From JBOHER01 sp050701115 (lineage in GTDB: Bacteria; Actinomycetota; Actinomycetes; Mycobacteriales; Pseudonocardiaceae): a stretch of DNA of 17,006 bases. Both the position numbers and the translations under genes were made by a program. Below the pieces are notes generated by a model. It was not told where the DNA came from, did not search any database, and saw only the letters and a list, made by a program, of their open reading frames with translations. Position 1 is the first letter of the stretch; every line of letters begins with the position of its first letter. The stretch is taken from positions 1-17,006 of the forward strand of contig JBOHER010000341.1 in the NCBI GenBank assembly GCA_050701115.1, read 5' to 3'. This document shows positions 1 to 7,251 of the stretch, one piece after another.

Positions 1-26
1 ACGACACCCTCCTCGCTCGCGTAAAG

Positions 27-683
27 CTACTCGGCCAGCGCCTGACGGCTACCGCCGAACAGCGAAAGAGCGCCGAGCCACGGCCCGGGGTCGGTGTCCC
101 AGTCCAGGGCACGAATCTGAGCCTCGCTCCGTCGGCCGGAGACCGCTCTGAGCAGTTCGAAGGATGACACCCGAAGGGTACCGGCCGGATCGCCTTCGCC
201 GAGGATCCGCGGCCCATGCTCCAACTCGATGCGAAGTGCGGGCAGGTCCTCGGCTCTGAGCTTCTTGTCGAGCTCTTGCAACGGTCTGGTCAGCGCCGCC
301 CGCACCGCGGTGTTGTCCCGCTCGCCCGGTCGGTCAAGAGCCGCCCGGATGTCATGTTCATGGGAGATCACCTCGGTCAGCAGCACCGGTCCCATCGGCG
401 TGTCGAACAGCTCGGCAGCCTTACGCAGGTTCGCGTCCCATTCCGCCAGCGACTCCCGCACGCTCTTCCCGCTTCGTTCCCTGACCTGCCGCTCGCCCCA
501 CTCCCCTGACTCGACGCCGTCGAAGCGGCGCGCCACGAAGTCGCCGACTCCCCCTGCCAGATGCGCGACGACATCCTTGACCGTCCATCCGGGACACGCA
601 CCCACCGGCGCATCGACATCGCCGTCTCGGACAAGCTCCCCGATCCGCTGCCGCGCGGCGTCGTACATCTCCGCGTTGCTCAT
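27..683 (-). CDS. TIGR03083 / maleylpyruvate isomerase-like (DinB-fold) family protein
   Basis: A 218-aa protein of the actinobacterial TIGR03083 family, related to mycothiol-dependent maleylpyruvate isomerase (MDMPI) and the DinB metal-binding fold. The N-terminal motif CPGWTVKDVVAHLAGG (about residues 30-45, His41) and the SHEHDIR motif (His108, His110) supply the three histidines expected to bind a divalent metal. The C-terminal ELLRAVSGRRS...QIRALDW stretch is typical of the family. Family members are thought to act with mycothiol in isomerisation or conjugation, but the substrate cannot be read from sequence. The ATG at 683 is chosen because GAGAGGAG lies 7 nt upstream; an open frame continues further 5' but runs antiparallel through the alcohol dehydrogenase gene. 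It is last in a four-gene minus-strand operon, 41 nt after the alcohol dehydrogenase. This suggests a thiol-dependent step or detoxification linked to the operon's redox enzymes (inference). Confidence 0.88.
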   Translation of the reverse strand: MSNAEMYDAARQRIGELVRDGDVDAPVGACPGWTVKDVVAHLAGGVGDFVARRFDGVESGEWGERQVRERSGKSVRESLAEWDANLRKAAELFDTPMGPVLLTEVISHEHDIRAALDRPGERDNTAVRAALTRPLQELDKKLRAEDLPALRIELEHGPRILGEGDPAGTLRVSSFELLRAVSGRRSEAQIRALDWDTDPGPWLGALSLFGGSRQALAE

Positions 684-724
684 CGCCGTACTCCTCTCGC
701 CTTGCTCATCATCCGCCCCGCCGG

Positions 725-1723
725 TTAAGGCACCAGGACCGCCGCGCCGGTGACCCGGCCTGCCGCGAGATCCGACAGCGCCCGGTCGGCGGCCTCCAGC
801 GGGTACCGCGTTGCCGTCACCCGCAACCGGTGCTCGGCGGCGAAGGCCAGGAAGGCGCGGGCATCCGAGCGAGTGTTCGCTGTGACGCTGCGCAACTGGC
901 GCTCGGAGAACAGGTGCCGCTGGTAGTTCAGGCTCGGGATGTCGGTCAGGTGGATGCCGGCCACCGCCAGAGTGCCACCGCGGTCCAGCGCAAGCATGAC
1001 GGATGGCACCAACTCGCCCGCCGGGGCGAACAAAATCGCCGCGTCCAGCGGTTCCGGCGGCGGTTCCGTCGCATCGTGCGCGGAAGCCGCACCGAGGTCC
1101 AGCGCCAGCTCGCGCGCCGCCGCGCTGCGGGTCATCACGTGCACCCTCGCTCCGCGCGCGAGCGCGACCTGTGCCGCCAGGTGTGCGCTCGCCCCGAACC
1201 CGTAGATGCCCAGCCGCCCTCCGTCGGGCAACTCGGTCCTCTGCAGGGCGCGGTATCCGATGATGCCCGCACACAGCAGCGGAGCCAGTTCGGCGTCGGT
1301 GTACCCGCCCGGCAGCGGGTGGGCGTAGGCGGCGGGAACCGTGGCGACATCGGCGTAGCCACCGTCGGTGTCCCAACCGGTGTAGACCGACTCCGGGCAC
1401 AGGTTCTCCGCGCCGCGCAGGCAATACCGGCATCGGCCGCAGGTCCCGCGCAACCACGCGACCCCCACTCGGTCACCGGCCGCGAAGCCGCTCGCGTCCG
1501 CACCGACCTCGAGGACCTCACCGACGATCTCGTGCCCTGGTATGACATTCGGCCGATGCACCGGTAGATCCCCTTCGGCCACATGCAGATCGGTGCGGCA
1601 CACCCCGCATGCGAGCACCCGCAGCACCAACTCCCCCGCCTTGGCCGAGGGCACCGCGACGTCTGCCAATCGTATCGGGCCGGTGCTGATCGGACCTGGC
1701 CGCGCGACCTGCCAGGCTCGCAT
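725..1723 (-). CDS. Zinc-dependent alcohol dehydrogenase (MDR superfamily)
   Basis: A 332-aa zinc-containing medium-chain alcohol dehydrogenase of the actinobacterial AdhA-like group, oxidising alcohols or reducing aldehydes with NAD(P). Catalytic zinc ligands are Cys42 (CGVCRTDLH), His64 (PGHE) and Cys151 (LLCAGIIGYRAL). The structural zinc site is Cys95, Cys98, Cys101 and Cys109 (CGRCRYCLRGAENLC). The nucleotide-binding loop is YGFGASA (about 174-180), a variant of GxGxxG seen in this subgroup. The ATG at 1723 shares its last base with the TGA of the upstream SDR gene (TGATG), so translation is probably coupled. The open frame extends further 5' but only as antisense-looking sequence inside the SDR gene. 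Exact substrate is unknown; the neighbouring acyl-reductase-like SDR suggests a fatty or hydrophobic alcohol/aldehyde (inference). Confidence 0.93.
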   Translation of the reverse strand: MRAWQVARPGPISTGPIRLADVAVPSAKAGELVLRVLACGVCRTDLHVAEGDLPVHRPNVIPGHEIVGEVLEVGADASGFAAGDRVGVAWLRGTCGRCRYCLRGAENLCPESVYTGWDTDGGYADVATVPAAYAHPLPGGYTDAELAPLLCAGIIGYRALQRTELPDGGRLGIYGFGASAHLAAQVALARGARVHVMTRSAAARELALDLGAASAHDATEPPPEPLDAAILFAPAGELVPSVMLALDRGGTLAVAGIHLTDIPSLNYQRHLFSERQLRSVTANTRSDARAFLAFAAEHRLRVTATRYPLEAADRALSDLAAGRVTGAAVLVP

Positions 1724-2526
1724 CAACGCCGCGATCGCAAACGCCGTCCGAACGCCAGACCGGGCAGCAGCAGCGAACGCGGCGCGAACCGACCGCCGAT
1801 ACTCATCGCCTTCGGCACGATGCCCGGCACGACCGAGCGTTTGCCTTCCTCCATACCCACGATCGCATCGTGCGCCACGTCCTTCGGGGAGACCTGAGCC
1901 GGTCCGATCATCACCGCCTGGGCACCGGCGATATCGGCCCACTCGGTGGGCACCGGACCGGGGCACAGCACCGTACAGGACACCCCGGTGCCCCGCAGTT
2001 CCTCATGCACCGCCTCGGAGAAGGTCTGCACGAACGCCTTCGTCGCGGCATAGGTGGCCATACCGGGGATCGGTTGGAAAGCCGCGATGGACGCGACGTT
2101 GAGCACCGCTCCGGCACCCCGGCGCACCATTTCGTTCAGGAACGCGTGCGTCAGTTCCAACACCGCGATCGAGTTCACCTCGACCTGTTCGGTCTCGCGT
2201 TCCAGCGGCAGCTCGCCGAACGTGCCCGCGGTGCCGAAGCCCGCGCAGTTGCACACGCCTACGATGCCGCGTCCGGTCGCACGCAGGTCATCCACCAGGG
2301 CGGCGCGTTCCGCCGAGTTGGCCAGATCACGCGGGTATACTTCGGACCGGACCCCGTGCTCCGCGCGTAGCTCTTCGGCCAGCTCATCGAGCCGGTCCTT
2401 TCGCCGTGCGACCAGCACCAGGTTGTGGCCGCGGCGGGCGAGTTCGCGGGCCAGTTCGGTGCCGATCCCGGACGAGGCACCGGTGACAAGAACGGCCGTG
2501 GCCGGGTCTGGCTTGGGCAAGCTCAT
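1723..2526 (-). CDS. SDR family NAD(P)-dependent oxidoreductase (classical, DltE-like)
   Basis: A 267-aa classical short-chain dehydrogenase/reductase of the COG0300 type. The cofactor loop TGASSGIG lies at residues 15-22, an RR basic pair follows strand 2 (ARRKDR, suggesting NADPH), and the catalytic triad is Ser146, Tyr159, Lys163 (NVASIAAF...TYAATKAF). The usual NNAG is NCAG here. A PGPVPTEW segment marks the substrate lid, and the C-terminus is basic (GRRLRSRR). The ATG at 2526 is preceded by AAGGAAGG about 8 nt upstream. The gene starts 13 nt after the first SDR gene and overlaps the alcohol dehydrogenase start by one base, so it is the second gene of a tight operon. The substrate is not determinable; ketone or aldehyde reduction on an acyl or alcohol intermediate is plausible. 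Confidence 0.92.
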   Translation of the reverse strand: MSLPKPDPATAVLVTGASSGIGTELARELARRGHNLVLVARRKDRLDELAEELRAEHGVRSEVYPRDLANSAERAALVDDLRATGRGIVGVCNCAGFGTAGTFGELPLERETEQVEVNSIAVLELTHAFLNEMVRRGAGAVLNVASIAAFQPIPGMATYAATKAFVQTFSEAVHEELRGTGVSCTVLCPGPVPTEWADIAGAQAVMIGPAQVSPKDVAHDAIVGMEEGKRSVVPGIVPKAMSIGGRFAPRSLLLPGLAFGRRLRSRR

Positions 2527-2539
2527 GACGTCGCCTTCC

Positions 2540-3550
2540 TTACCAGTGCACGCCGCGGGTGGCTTCGACGAACGCCCGCCGGCTCGTGGTGAGTTCCTCT
2601 TCCTCGGTCGCCTTCGGCTGCCCCCCGGCGGCGGCCTTTGAGTCGTGGAACATCTTGTAACCGCGATTGCGCACCGTGTCCATGATCTCGGGGCTGATCG
2701 CATCGGCGAAGGACGCGAAGCGACCGAAAGCCGGGCTGATCCGTCGCGGACGGTCCACAATGGCCTCGCAGACCACCTCCCCCGCCTCTTCGGGGGTGAG
2801 TGCCGGGAACTTCTTGTACAGGGTGGTCGGCGCGATCATCGGGGTGCGCACCAGGGACATGTGGATCGTGGTGAACCGAACGTTCTCGTCCTGGGTTTCG
2901 GCCTGGAACGCATCGGACAGGGTGTCCAGCGCCGCCTTGGATGCGATGTAGGCACCGAACCGTGGCACGCGTGTCTGCACACCTATCGACGACACGTTGA
3001 TGACGTGGCCGAATTTCCGTTCCCGCATTCCGGGCAACAGCCCGAGCATGAGCCGCACCGGCGCGAAGTAGTTCAACTGCATGGTGCGCTCGTAGTCGTG
3101 GAAGCGGTCGTAGGACAGGGCTAGTGAGCGCCGAATCGACCGGCCCGCGTTGTTGATCAGAATGTCCACCCGGCCGTGCTGGTCGAGCACGTCGGCGACC
3201 AGCTTGTCGATCGCCGCCATATCGGTCAGATCGCACGGGTGCACATGGGCCGAGCCGCCCGACACGGCGACCTGCACTGCCGTCTCACGGAGCTTGTCCG
3301 CGCCGCGGGCGACCAGCACAACGGTGCCGCCCACCGAGCCGATCTCCAGTGCTGCCGCTTTGCCGATGCCCGAGGAAGCACCGGTGATCAGGACGACCTT
3401 GTCGCGCAGAGCGTCGGCAAGGGACGCCCCCGGTCGCAGCATCCGCGCGATGCCGTGCGGCGTGAGCTGCGCACCCGGCCGGTTGAGCGCGTTGCTCACC
3501 ACCTCGATGGGCTTGCCGAGCAGTTCTCCGACCTGCTTCAAGGGGTTCAT
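2540..3550 (-). CDS. SDR oxidoreductase resembling the reductase domain of fatty acyl-CoA reductases
   Basis: A 336-aa SDR with an N-terminal extension of about 50 residues before the Rossmann strand KVVLITGASSGIGKAAALEI (51-70). The NNAG motif is at 133-136 and the triad is Ser188, Tyr201, Lys205. The segments GRSIRRSLALSYDRFHDYER and MQLNYF, plus HMSLVRTPMIAPT later, are like those I associate with mycobacterial acyl-CoA reductase-type SDRs (Acr/FcrA). Those reduce long-chain acyl-CoA to aldehyde or alcohol. This copy lacks the extra N-terminal NAD-binding domain of two-domain reductases, so acyl-CoA reduction is inference; another carbonyl substrate is possible. The ATG at 3550 has only a weak upstream purine stretch (GGGACGG). 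It is first in the four-gene operon, with the promoter expected in the divergent region 3551-3741. Confidence 0.9.
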   Translation of the reverse strand: MNPLKQVGELLGKPIEVVSNALNRPGAQLTPHGIARMLRPGASLADALRDKVVLITGASSGIGKAAALEIGSVGGTVVLVARGADKLRETAVQVAVSGGSAHVHPCDLTDMAAIDKLVADVLDQHGRVDILINNAGRSIRRSLALSYDRFHDYERTMQLNYFAPVRLMLGLLPGMRERKFGHVINVSSIGVQTRVPRFGAYIASKAALDTLSDAFQAETQDENVRFTTIHMSLVRTPMIAPTTLYKKFPALTPEEAGEVVCEAIVDRPRRISPAFGRFASFADAISPEIMDTVRNRGYKMFHDSKAAAGGQPKATEEEELTTSRRAFVEATRGVHW

Positions 3551-3741
3551 GGCACCGTCCCGCCGTCGTTGGTTGACCCGGGCGACTGGCCTCGGTCAGC
3601 GACCCGCCGTGCCCGACCATCTTCGGACTGTGGTCAACGGGGGTCAAGCGATCAGCGCTGTCCTGCTCGCCTCCTTCGCAGGGAGCCGGCTCCCCTGCTC
3701 GGAGCTACGCTTCACGCGTAGTACGCGAGGAGAGGAGCCCG
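3551..3741. promoter_or_regulatory. Divergent promoter region with GGTCAA repeats and three dyads
   Basis: This intergenic stretch separates the SDR operon (minus) from the response regulator (plus). GGTCAA occurs at 3632-3637 and 3642-3647, exactly 10 bp apart, and its complement (TTGACC) occurs at 3573-3578; TTGACCC at 3573-3579 and GGGTCAA at 3641-3647 form a widely spaced inverted pair. On the minus strand TTGACC (3647-3642), a 17-bp spacer and GAAGAT (3624-3619) make a weak sigma-70-like promoter for the operon. GGGAGCCGGCTCCC at 3681-3694 is a perfect 14-bp palindrome. CTACGC-TTCAC-GCGTAG (3705-3721) and GCGTA-G-TACGC (3716-3726) overlap just before the GAGGAGAGGAG ribosome binding site of the response regulator. 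Operator function is inference. Confidence 0.5.
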
Positions 3742-4374
3742 GTGGAGCGGACTGTGCTGCGAGTCTTGGTCGTCGACGACCATCCGGTGGTGCGGGGTGG
3801 GGTCGAGAATCTGCTGTCCGCGACCCCGGACATGGACCTGGTCGGCGTCGCACAGTCGGCACGGCAGGCCGTCCTTCGTGCCCGCGAGCTCAACCCCGAT
3901 CTCGTGCTGCTTGACCTACGGCTACCCGACATGCTCGGCAGCGAGGCGCTCCCGCACATCCGCGCCGCGGCACCGCACGCCAAGGTGGTCATGTTCACCG
4001 CGCACGACGAGCACGCCGCGTTGTCCTCGGCGCTGGAGGCAGGGGCTCATGGTGCGCTGCTGAAAGACGCCTCCGACACCGATCTCATCGCGCAACTTCG
4101 GCGGATCGCGGCGGGGGTCCGGGTCATCGACCCGCGGTTGCAAGCATCGAGCACCGCCGTACTGCAGGACAGGTTGTTCCGGCTTTCGCTGAGCCGTCGG
4201 GAGTACGACGTCATCCGGCTGGCCGCGACCGGCAAGACCAACCCCGAGATCGCCGACCAGCTCGGGCTGGCTCGCAACACGGTCAAGACCTACCTGCAGA
4301 GCGCCATGCACAAGCTCGGCGCCCGCAACCGGGTGGAAGCGGTGCGCCGAGCCCAGGAAGAACAACTTCTCTGA
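3742..4374 (+). CDS. NarL/FixJ-family response regulator with LuxR-type HTH
   Basis: A 210-aa two-component response regulator. The receiver domain (about 5-125) has the acidic pair Asp12-Asp13 (VVDDHP), phospho-acceptor Asp58 (LVLLDLRLPD), the Thr of VVMFTAHDE and the Lys of ALLKDASD. The LuxR HTH occupies about 148-210 (LSRREYDVIRLAATGKTNPE...). Its recognition helix is NTVKTYLQSAMHKLG, with Tyr where most LuxR proteins have His, matching the two GAF-LuxR proteins in this window. The GTG start at 3742 is chosen for the GAGGAGAGGAG tract directly upstream. No histidine kinase is adjacent; the nearest is the GAF kinase at 5877-7061, beyond the transporter, and it is the likely partner (inference). 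It converges with the transporter gene with 4 nt between stops. Overlapping dyads just upstream suggest autoregulation. Confidence 0.95.
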   Translation: MERTVLRVLVVDDHPVVRGGVENLLSATPDMDLVGVAQSARQAVLRARELNPDLVLLDLRLPDMLGSEALPHIRAAAPHAKVVMFTAHDEHAALSSALEAGAHGALLKDASDTDLIAQLRRIAAGVRVIDPRLQASSTAVLQDRLFRLSLSRREYDVIRLAATGKTNPEIADQLGLARNTVKTYLQSAMHKLGARNRVEAVRRAQEEQLL

Positions 4375-4378
4375 TACA

Positions 4379-5722
4379 TCACGCTCGCGCGGGCTCAGGA
4401 ACGACGTCCAGCGCGGCCAACTCCTCCTCGTCCACGCCTGTTCGGTAGGTCTCGCTCAACATCAGCACACAGGCGCAGGAAATCGCCGCGGTGGCCGCCA
4501 GGAAGATCGCCACCACCACGAACGTACCGAACTGGGCATACAGCCAGGTCGCGATGATCGGGGTGAACGCGCCACCGAGCATCACGCCGATCTGATAGCC
4601 CAGCGACGCGCCCGAGTACCGCATCCTGGCGGTGAACAGCTCGGCGAAGAAGGCTGCCTGCGGTCCGTACATCGCCGAGAACAGTACCAGCGCCACCGCG
4701 ATCCCGACCGTCACCAGCATCGGCTGCGTGGTGTTCACCAGCAGGAACGCGGGAAACACCCAGAGCCCGGTGGCGACCGCGCCTGCAAGGTAGACAACCC
4801 GGCGGCCCACCCGGTCGGACAAGGAAGCGAACCCGATCAGCGCGGGAACCATCAGCACGGCCCCCCACAGCACCGAGTTCAGCATGGTGCTCTTGGGCAT
4901 CCCGAGAACCTGCGTGCCGTAGGCGAGCATGTAGGTCACGAACAGGTAGAAGCCCGCGCCCACCACGACAACCGCCCCTGCCGCGAGGGCGATCGTCTTC
5001 GGACTGGTCCGCAGGGCCTCCAGCACCGGGGAACGGGATTGGCCGCCGGAATCTTTCACCTGCGCCATCTCGGCGGTGTCCTCGAGCTTGAAGTGTGCGT
5101 ACAACGCGACGCCGATCAGCGCGATGCTGAACAGGAACGGCAGTCGCCAGCCCCACGTCAGCAGTGCGGCTTCGTCCAACCAGGAGCTGATACCCAGGAA
5201 GACCACGGTGGACAGCACCAGGCCGAGCGGCACGCCGAGCTGGGCGAAGCTTCCGTACAGTCCACGTTTGTGCTGCGGCGCGTTCTCGGTGGCGATCAGC
5301 ACGGCTCCGCCCCACTGGCCACCGACCGCGATGCCCTGGGCGATCCGCAGCACGACCAGCGCGATCGGCGCCAGCACCCCGATCGACTCGAAACTCGGCA
5401 GCAGGCCGATCACCGTTGTCGAGCCACCCATCAGGAACAGCGCCGTCACCAGAGCCTTCTTGCGGCCGATCTTGTCGCCGAAGTGGCCGAAGATAACTCC
5501 GCCCAGTGGCCGCGCGGCGAAGCCGACCGCGAAGGTGGAGAAGGCGAGCAAGGTACCGACCAGCGGCGCCGACGACGGGAAGAACAACTTGTTGAAGATC
5601 AGCGCCGCAGCCGTGCTGTAGATGAAGAAGTCGTACCACTCGATCGCCGACCCCGCGCTGCTCACCGTGATGATTTTGGCAAGGGACGCGGGCCGCCGTG
5701 TTCGCTGCGGAGGGTGGTGCAT
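4379..5722 (-). CDS. MFS transporter, metabolite:H+ symporter (MHS) family
   Basis: A 447-aa, probably 12-helix inner-membrane permease of the MHS family (ShiA/ProP/KgtP relatives), which imports organic acids, polyols or osmolytes with protons. The N-terminus shows the family pattern SSAGSAIEWYDFFIYSTAAA (21-40). The MFS loop 2-3 motif is GHFGDKIGRKKA (79-90), and RIAQGIAVGGQWGGAVL is the MHS helix-4 signature, followed by ENAPQHKRGLYGSF. The central cytoplasmic loop (KLEDTAEMAQVKDSGGQSR) is normal in length. The ATG at 5722 has GGAGTG about 5 nt upstream. The gene lies downstream of the GAF histidine kinase on the same strand, 154 nt apart, with hairpins in between, so it may have its own promoter. 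The substrate cannot be assigned; placement between a kinase and a response regulator suggests uptake of the sensed compound (inference). Confidence 0.93.
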   Translation of the reverse strand: MHHPPQRTRRPASLAKIITVSSAGSAIEWYDFFIYSTAAALIFNKLFFPSSAPLVGTLLAFSTFAVGFAARPLGGVIFGHFGDKIGRKKALVTALFLMGGSTTVIGLLPSFESIGVLAPIALVVLRIAQGIAVGGQWGGAVLIATENAPQHKRGLYGSFAQLGVPLGLVLSTVVFLGISSWLDEAALLTWGWRLPFLFSIALIGVALYAHFKLEDTAEMAQVKDSGGQSRSPVLEALRTSPKTIALAAGAVVVVGAGFYLFVTYMLAYGTQVLGMPKSTMLNSVLWGAVLMVPALIGFASLSDRVGRRVVYLAGAVATGLWVFPAFLLVNTTQPMLVTVGIAVALVLFSAMYGPQAAFFAELFTARMRYSGASLGYQIGVMLGGAFTPIIATWLYAQFGTFVVVAIFLAATAAISCACVLMLSETYRTGVDEEELAALDVVPEPARA

Positions 5723-5771
5723 CGGTCACTCCAGTCACTGCCTGGCGACATCGCGATCGCCGGAGGTTGAG

Positions 5772-5790
5772 GGCCTGGTCGGGACAGGCC
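5772..5790. promoter_or_regulatory. Inverted repeat upstream of the MFS gene
   Basis: GGCCTG-GTCGGGA-CAGGCC is a perfect 6-bp inverted repeat about 50-68 nt upstream of the transporter start. It could be an operator or an mRNA stem. Nearby, overlapping ATCGCGAT and GCGATCGC palindromes sit at about 5749-5760, and two AGTGAC copies flank the ribosome binding site. No function is shown by the sequence. Confidence 0.35.
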
Positions 5791-5842
5791 GCATGTCGAG
5801 TGGCAGCGTGACTCGGATCTCACCCGCCCGGTACCTCCGCAT

Positions 5843-5862
5843 GGAGAGGTGACCTCCTCTCC
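5843..5862 (-). terminator. Possible hairpin terminator after the histidine kinase
   Basis: GGAGAGG-TGACCT-CCTCTCC forms a 7-bp GC-rich stem with a 6-nt loop, 15-34 nt beyond the kinase stop codon on the minus strand. No T-run follows, which is common for actinobacterial hairpin terminators. It may separate kinase from transporter transcription, or leave only partial read-through. Confidence 0.45.
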
Positions 5863-5876
5863 TAGCGCGCTCCGCA

Positions 5877-7061
5877 CTAGCGAAGCGCGGGCAGCCGGAC
5901 GCGGAGCAGGGCCCCGCCATCCTCCTGGCGCATCAGGCTCACGGTTCCGCCCAGCGCCTCGACCTGGCGCAGCGTCGACGCGAAACCCCAGTGGTGGCCG
6001 CCAACCGGAACCGCCTGCGGCTGGAAGTCCGGCGGCGGCCCCTGCCCGTCGTCCTGCACGATCAAGCTCACCCAGCCGGGCTGGTAGTCGATCGTGGTCA
6101 TCACCAGTGACGCATCCGTATGCCGTTCGATGTTGAACAACGCCTGGCGCAGGCAGGACAGGATCGTTCGTTCCACCGACGCCGCGAGCGCCACCGGCCT
6201 GCCGTGCACCAGCAGATGCGCGGGCGTCCCGTTTCGGTCGCTGAAGTCGTCGAGATCTCGCTGGGCCGCGACGGGAACCGTATCCGCGGGCGCGGCGGGC
6301 GCCATGCTGCGCAGCAGTCCGCGCAGCCCCTCCGATGCGGTGCGGGTGTGCTGCTCGATCTGATCCACGATCCGGCACAGGTCGGGACCCTGGCCCGTAG
6401 CGAGCTCCCGCGCCCTGCGGGCGGCGGCACCGATGGCGAACAACAGGGAACCGACATCGTCATGCAGCGCACCTGCGATCCGTTGCCGCTCGGTGCCGAG
6501 GTGCCTGCGCACCTGCTGCTCGGCCGTCAAGGCCATGGCGAGCACCGGGGCCATGGCGATGGCGACCAACTCCAGCGCGCCGATGACGCCATCCCGGGGA
6601 CGGCCGACCGATCGGTGCGCGCCGTAGAGAATGCCGATGGGCCGGTCCGCCCGCAGGATCGGGACCGCCGCCATGCCATGCAGCTCCTCGCGCCCCACAA
6701 CCGGACGGAAATGGCTGGAGATGCGGGAATCGGTGAGGTAGTCCTCGGCGACGATGGTGGCCCGCTCGGCGATCGCTCGCCCGCCCATGCCCTGATCCGC
6801 CTGCAGTCGCAACTGGGCGAGTTGATCGGTGCGGGTGCCACAAGTGCCGCGCATGGCGTAGTAGTCAACGTCGGCGTCCTGCAGGGCGAACATCGATACC
6901 GGCAGCCCCAGATCGCCCGCCACAACCTCGGCGGTCCGCTGACCGACGAAGCCGGGGTCCAGCACGCCCGACAGGTCATGCATGAGCTGGTCCACTACGC
7001 GTCGTCCGGCACGCTGCCCTGGCGGCACATCCCGGCCGGCCCGAGCCTCTGCTGTCGTCAC
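5877..7061 (-). CDS. GAF-domain sensor histidine kinase (HisKA_3 / NarL-partner type)
   Basis: A 394-aa soluble histidine kinase with no membrane segments. A GAF domain spans about 22-180 (QGMGGRAIAERATIVAEDYL, then AAVPILRADRPIGILYGAHR). The HisKA_3 motif TERQRIAGALHDDVG carries phospho-acceptor His200. The HATPase_c domain has an N-box ALFNIERHTDAS (Asn310) and G1 box VQDDGQGPP (Asp337/Asp338). HisKA_3 kinases pair with NarL/LuxR regulators, so the orphan regulator at 3742-4374 is the natural partner. GTG at 7061 is chosen because GGAGGAGGG lies 6 nt upstream; the open frame continues to 7253, but that extension runs into the divergent promoter. The GAF resembles the GAF domains of the two GAF-LuxR regulators here, suggesting a similar small cytoplasmic ligand (inference). 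It is transcribed divergently from the acyl-CoA synthetase. Confidence 0.93.
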   Translation of the reverse strand: MTTAEARAGRDVPPGQRAGRRVVDQLMHDLSGVLDPGFVGQRTAEVVAGDLGLPVSMFALQDADVDYYAMRGTCGTRTDQLAQLRLQADQGMGGRAIAERATIVAEDYLTDSRISSHFRPVVGREELHGMAAVPILRADRPIGILYGAHRSVGRPRDGVIGALELVAIAMAPVLAMALTAEQQVRRHLGTERQRIAGALHDDVGSLLFAIGAAARRARELATGQGPDLCRIVDQIEQHTRTASEGLRGLLRSMAPAAPADTVPVAAQRDLDDFSDRNGTPAHLLVHGRPVALAASVERTILSCLRQALFNIERHTDASLVMTTIDYQPGWVSLIVQDDGQGPPPDFQPQAVPVGGHHWGFASTLRQVEALGGTVSLMRQEDGGALLRVRLPALR

Positions 7062-7251
7062 GAGCAACCCTCCTCCGCGCCAGGCCTGCTTCCGACGCTG
7101 CACGCGCCTGAAACAGTGCGGCATCGCACCGCACCTCTCCAAATGGACACCTACTTTTGGGGGTAGTGCATTGACCTGCGATTTCTCCGAAAAATAGCCT
7201 TCGAGACGCGCATAATTGTGATCCGGACCGCACCGCAGCAGGAGGCTAGAC
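7062..7251. promoter_or_regulatory. Divergent promoter region, kinase / acyl-CoA synthetase
   Basis: The region is more AT-rich near the synthetase. On the plus strand TTGACC (7171-7176), 18 bp and TAGCCT (7195-7200) form a plausible promoter; CATAAT at 7211-7216 is another -10 candidate without an obvious -35. AGGAGG at 7240-7245 is a strong ribosome binding site for the synthetase. Just upstream lies CTACTTTTGGGGGTAG (7151-7166), with CTAC/GTAG ends. Its right part begins GGGTAGTGC (7161-7169), a 9-mer repeated upstream of the second GAF-LuxR gene (15267-15275). TGCGG-N7-CCGCA lies further toward the kinase. Regulator binding is inference. Confidence 0.55.

Noticed and set aside
684..1457. 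5' extension of the TIGR03083 frame to a 476-aa protein
   Set aside because: The extension lies inside the zinc ADH gene in another frame and is Arg/Gly-rich shadow sequence. The family N-terminus and a good ribosome binding site are at 683.
1724..1966. 5' extension of the alcohol dehydrogenase
   Set aside because: It overlaps the SDR coding sequence, and the ADH family N-terminus begins at the TGATG junction.
4395..5738. 447-codon open frame on the minus strand overlapping the transporter in a second frame
   Set aside because: Composition is Arg/Gly/Asp-rich with no hydrophobic helices, while the other frame is a full MHS transporter.
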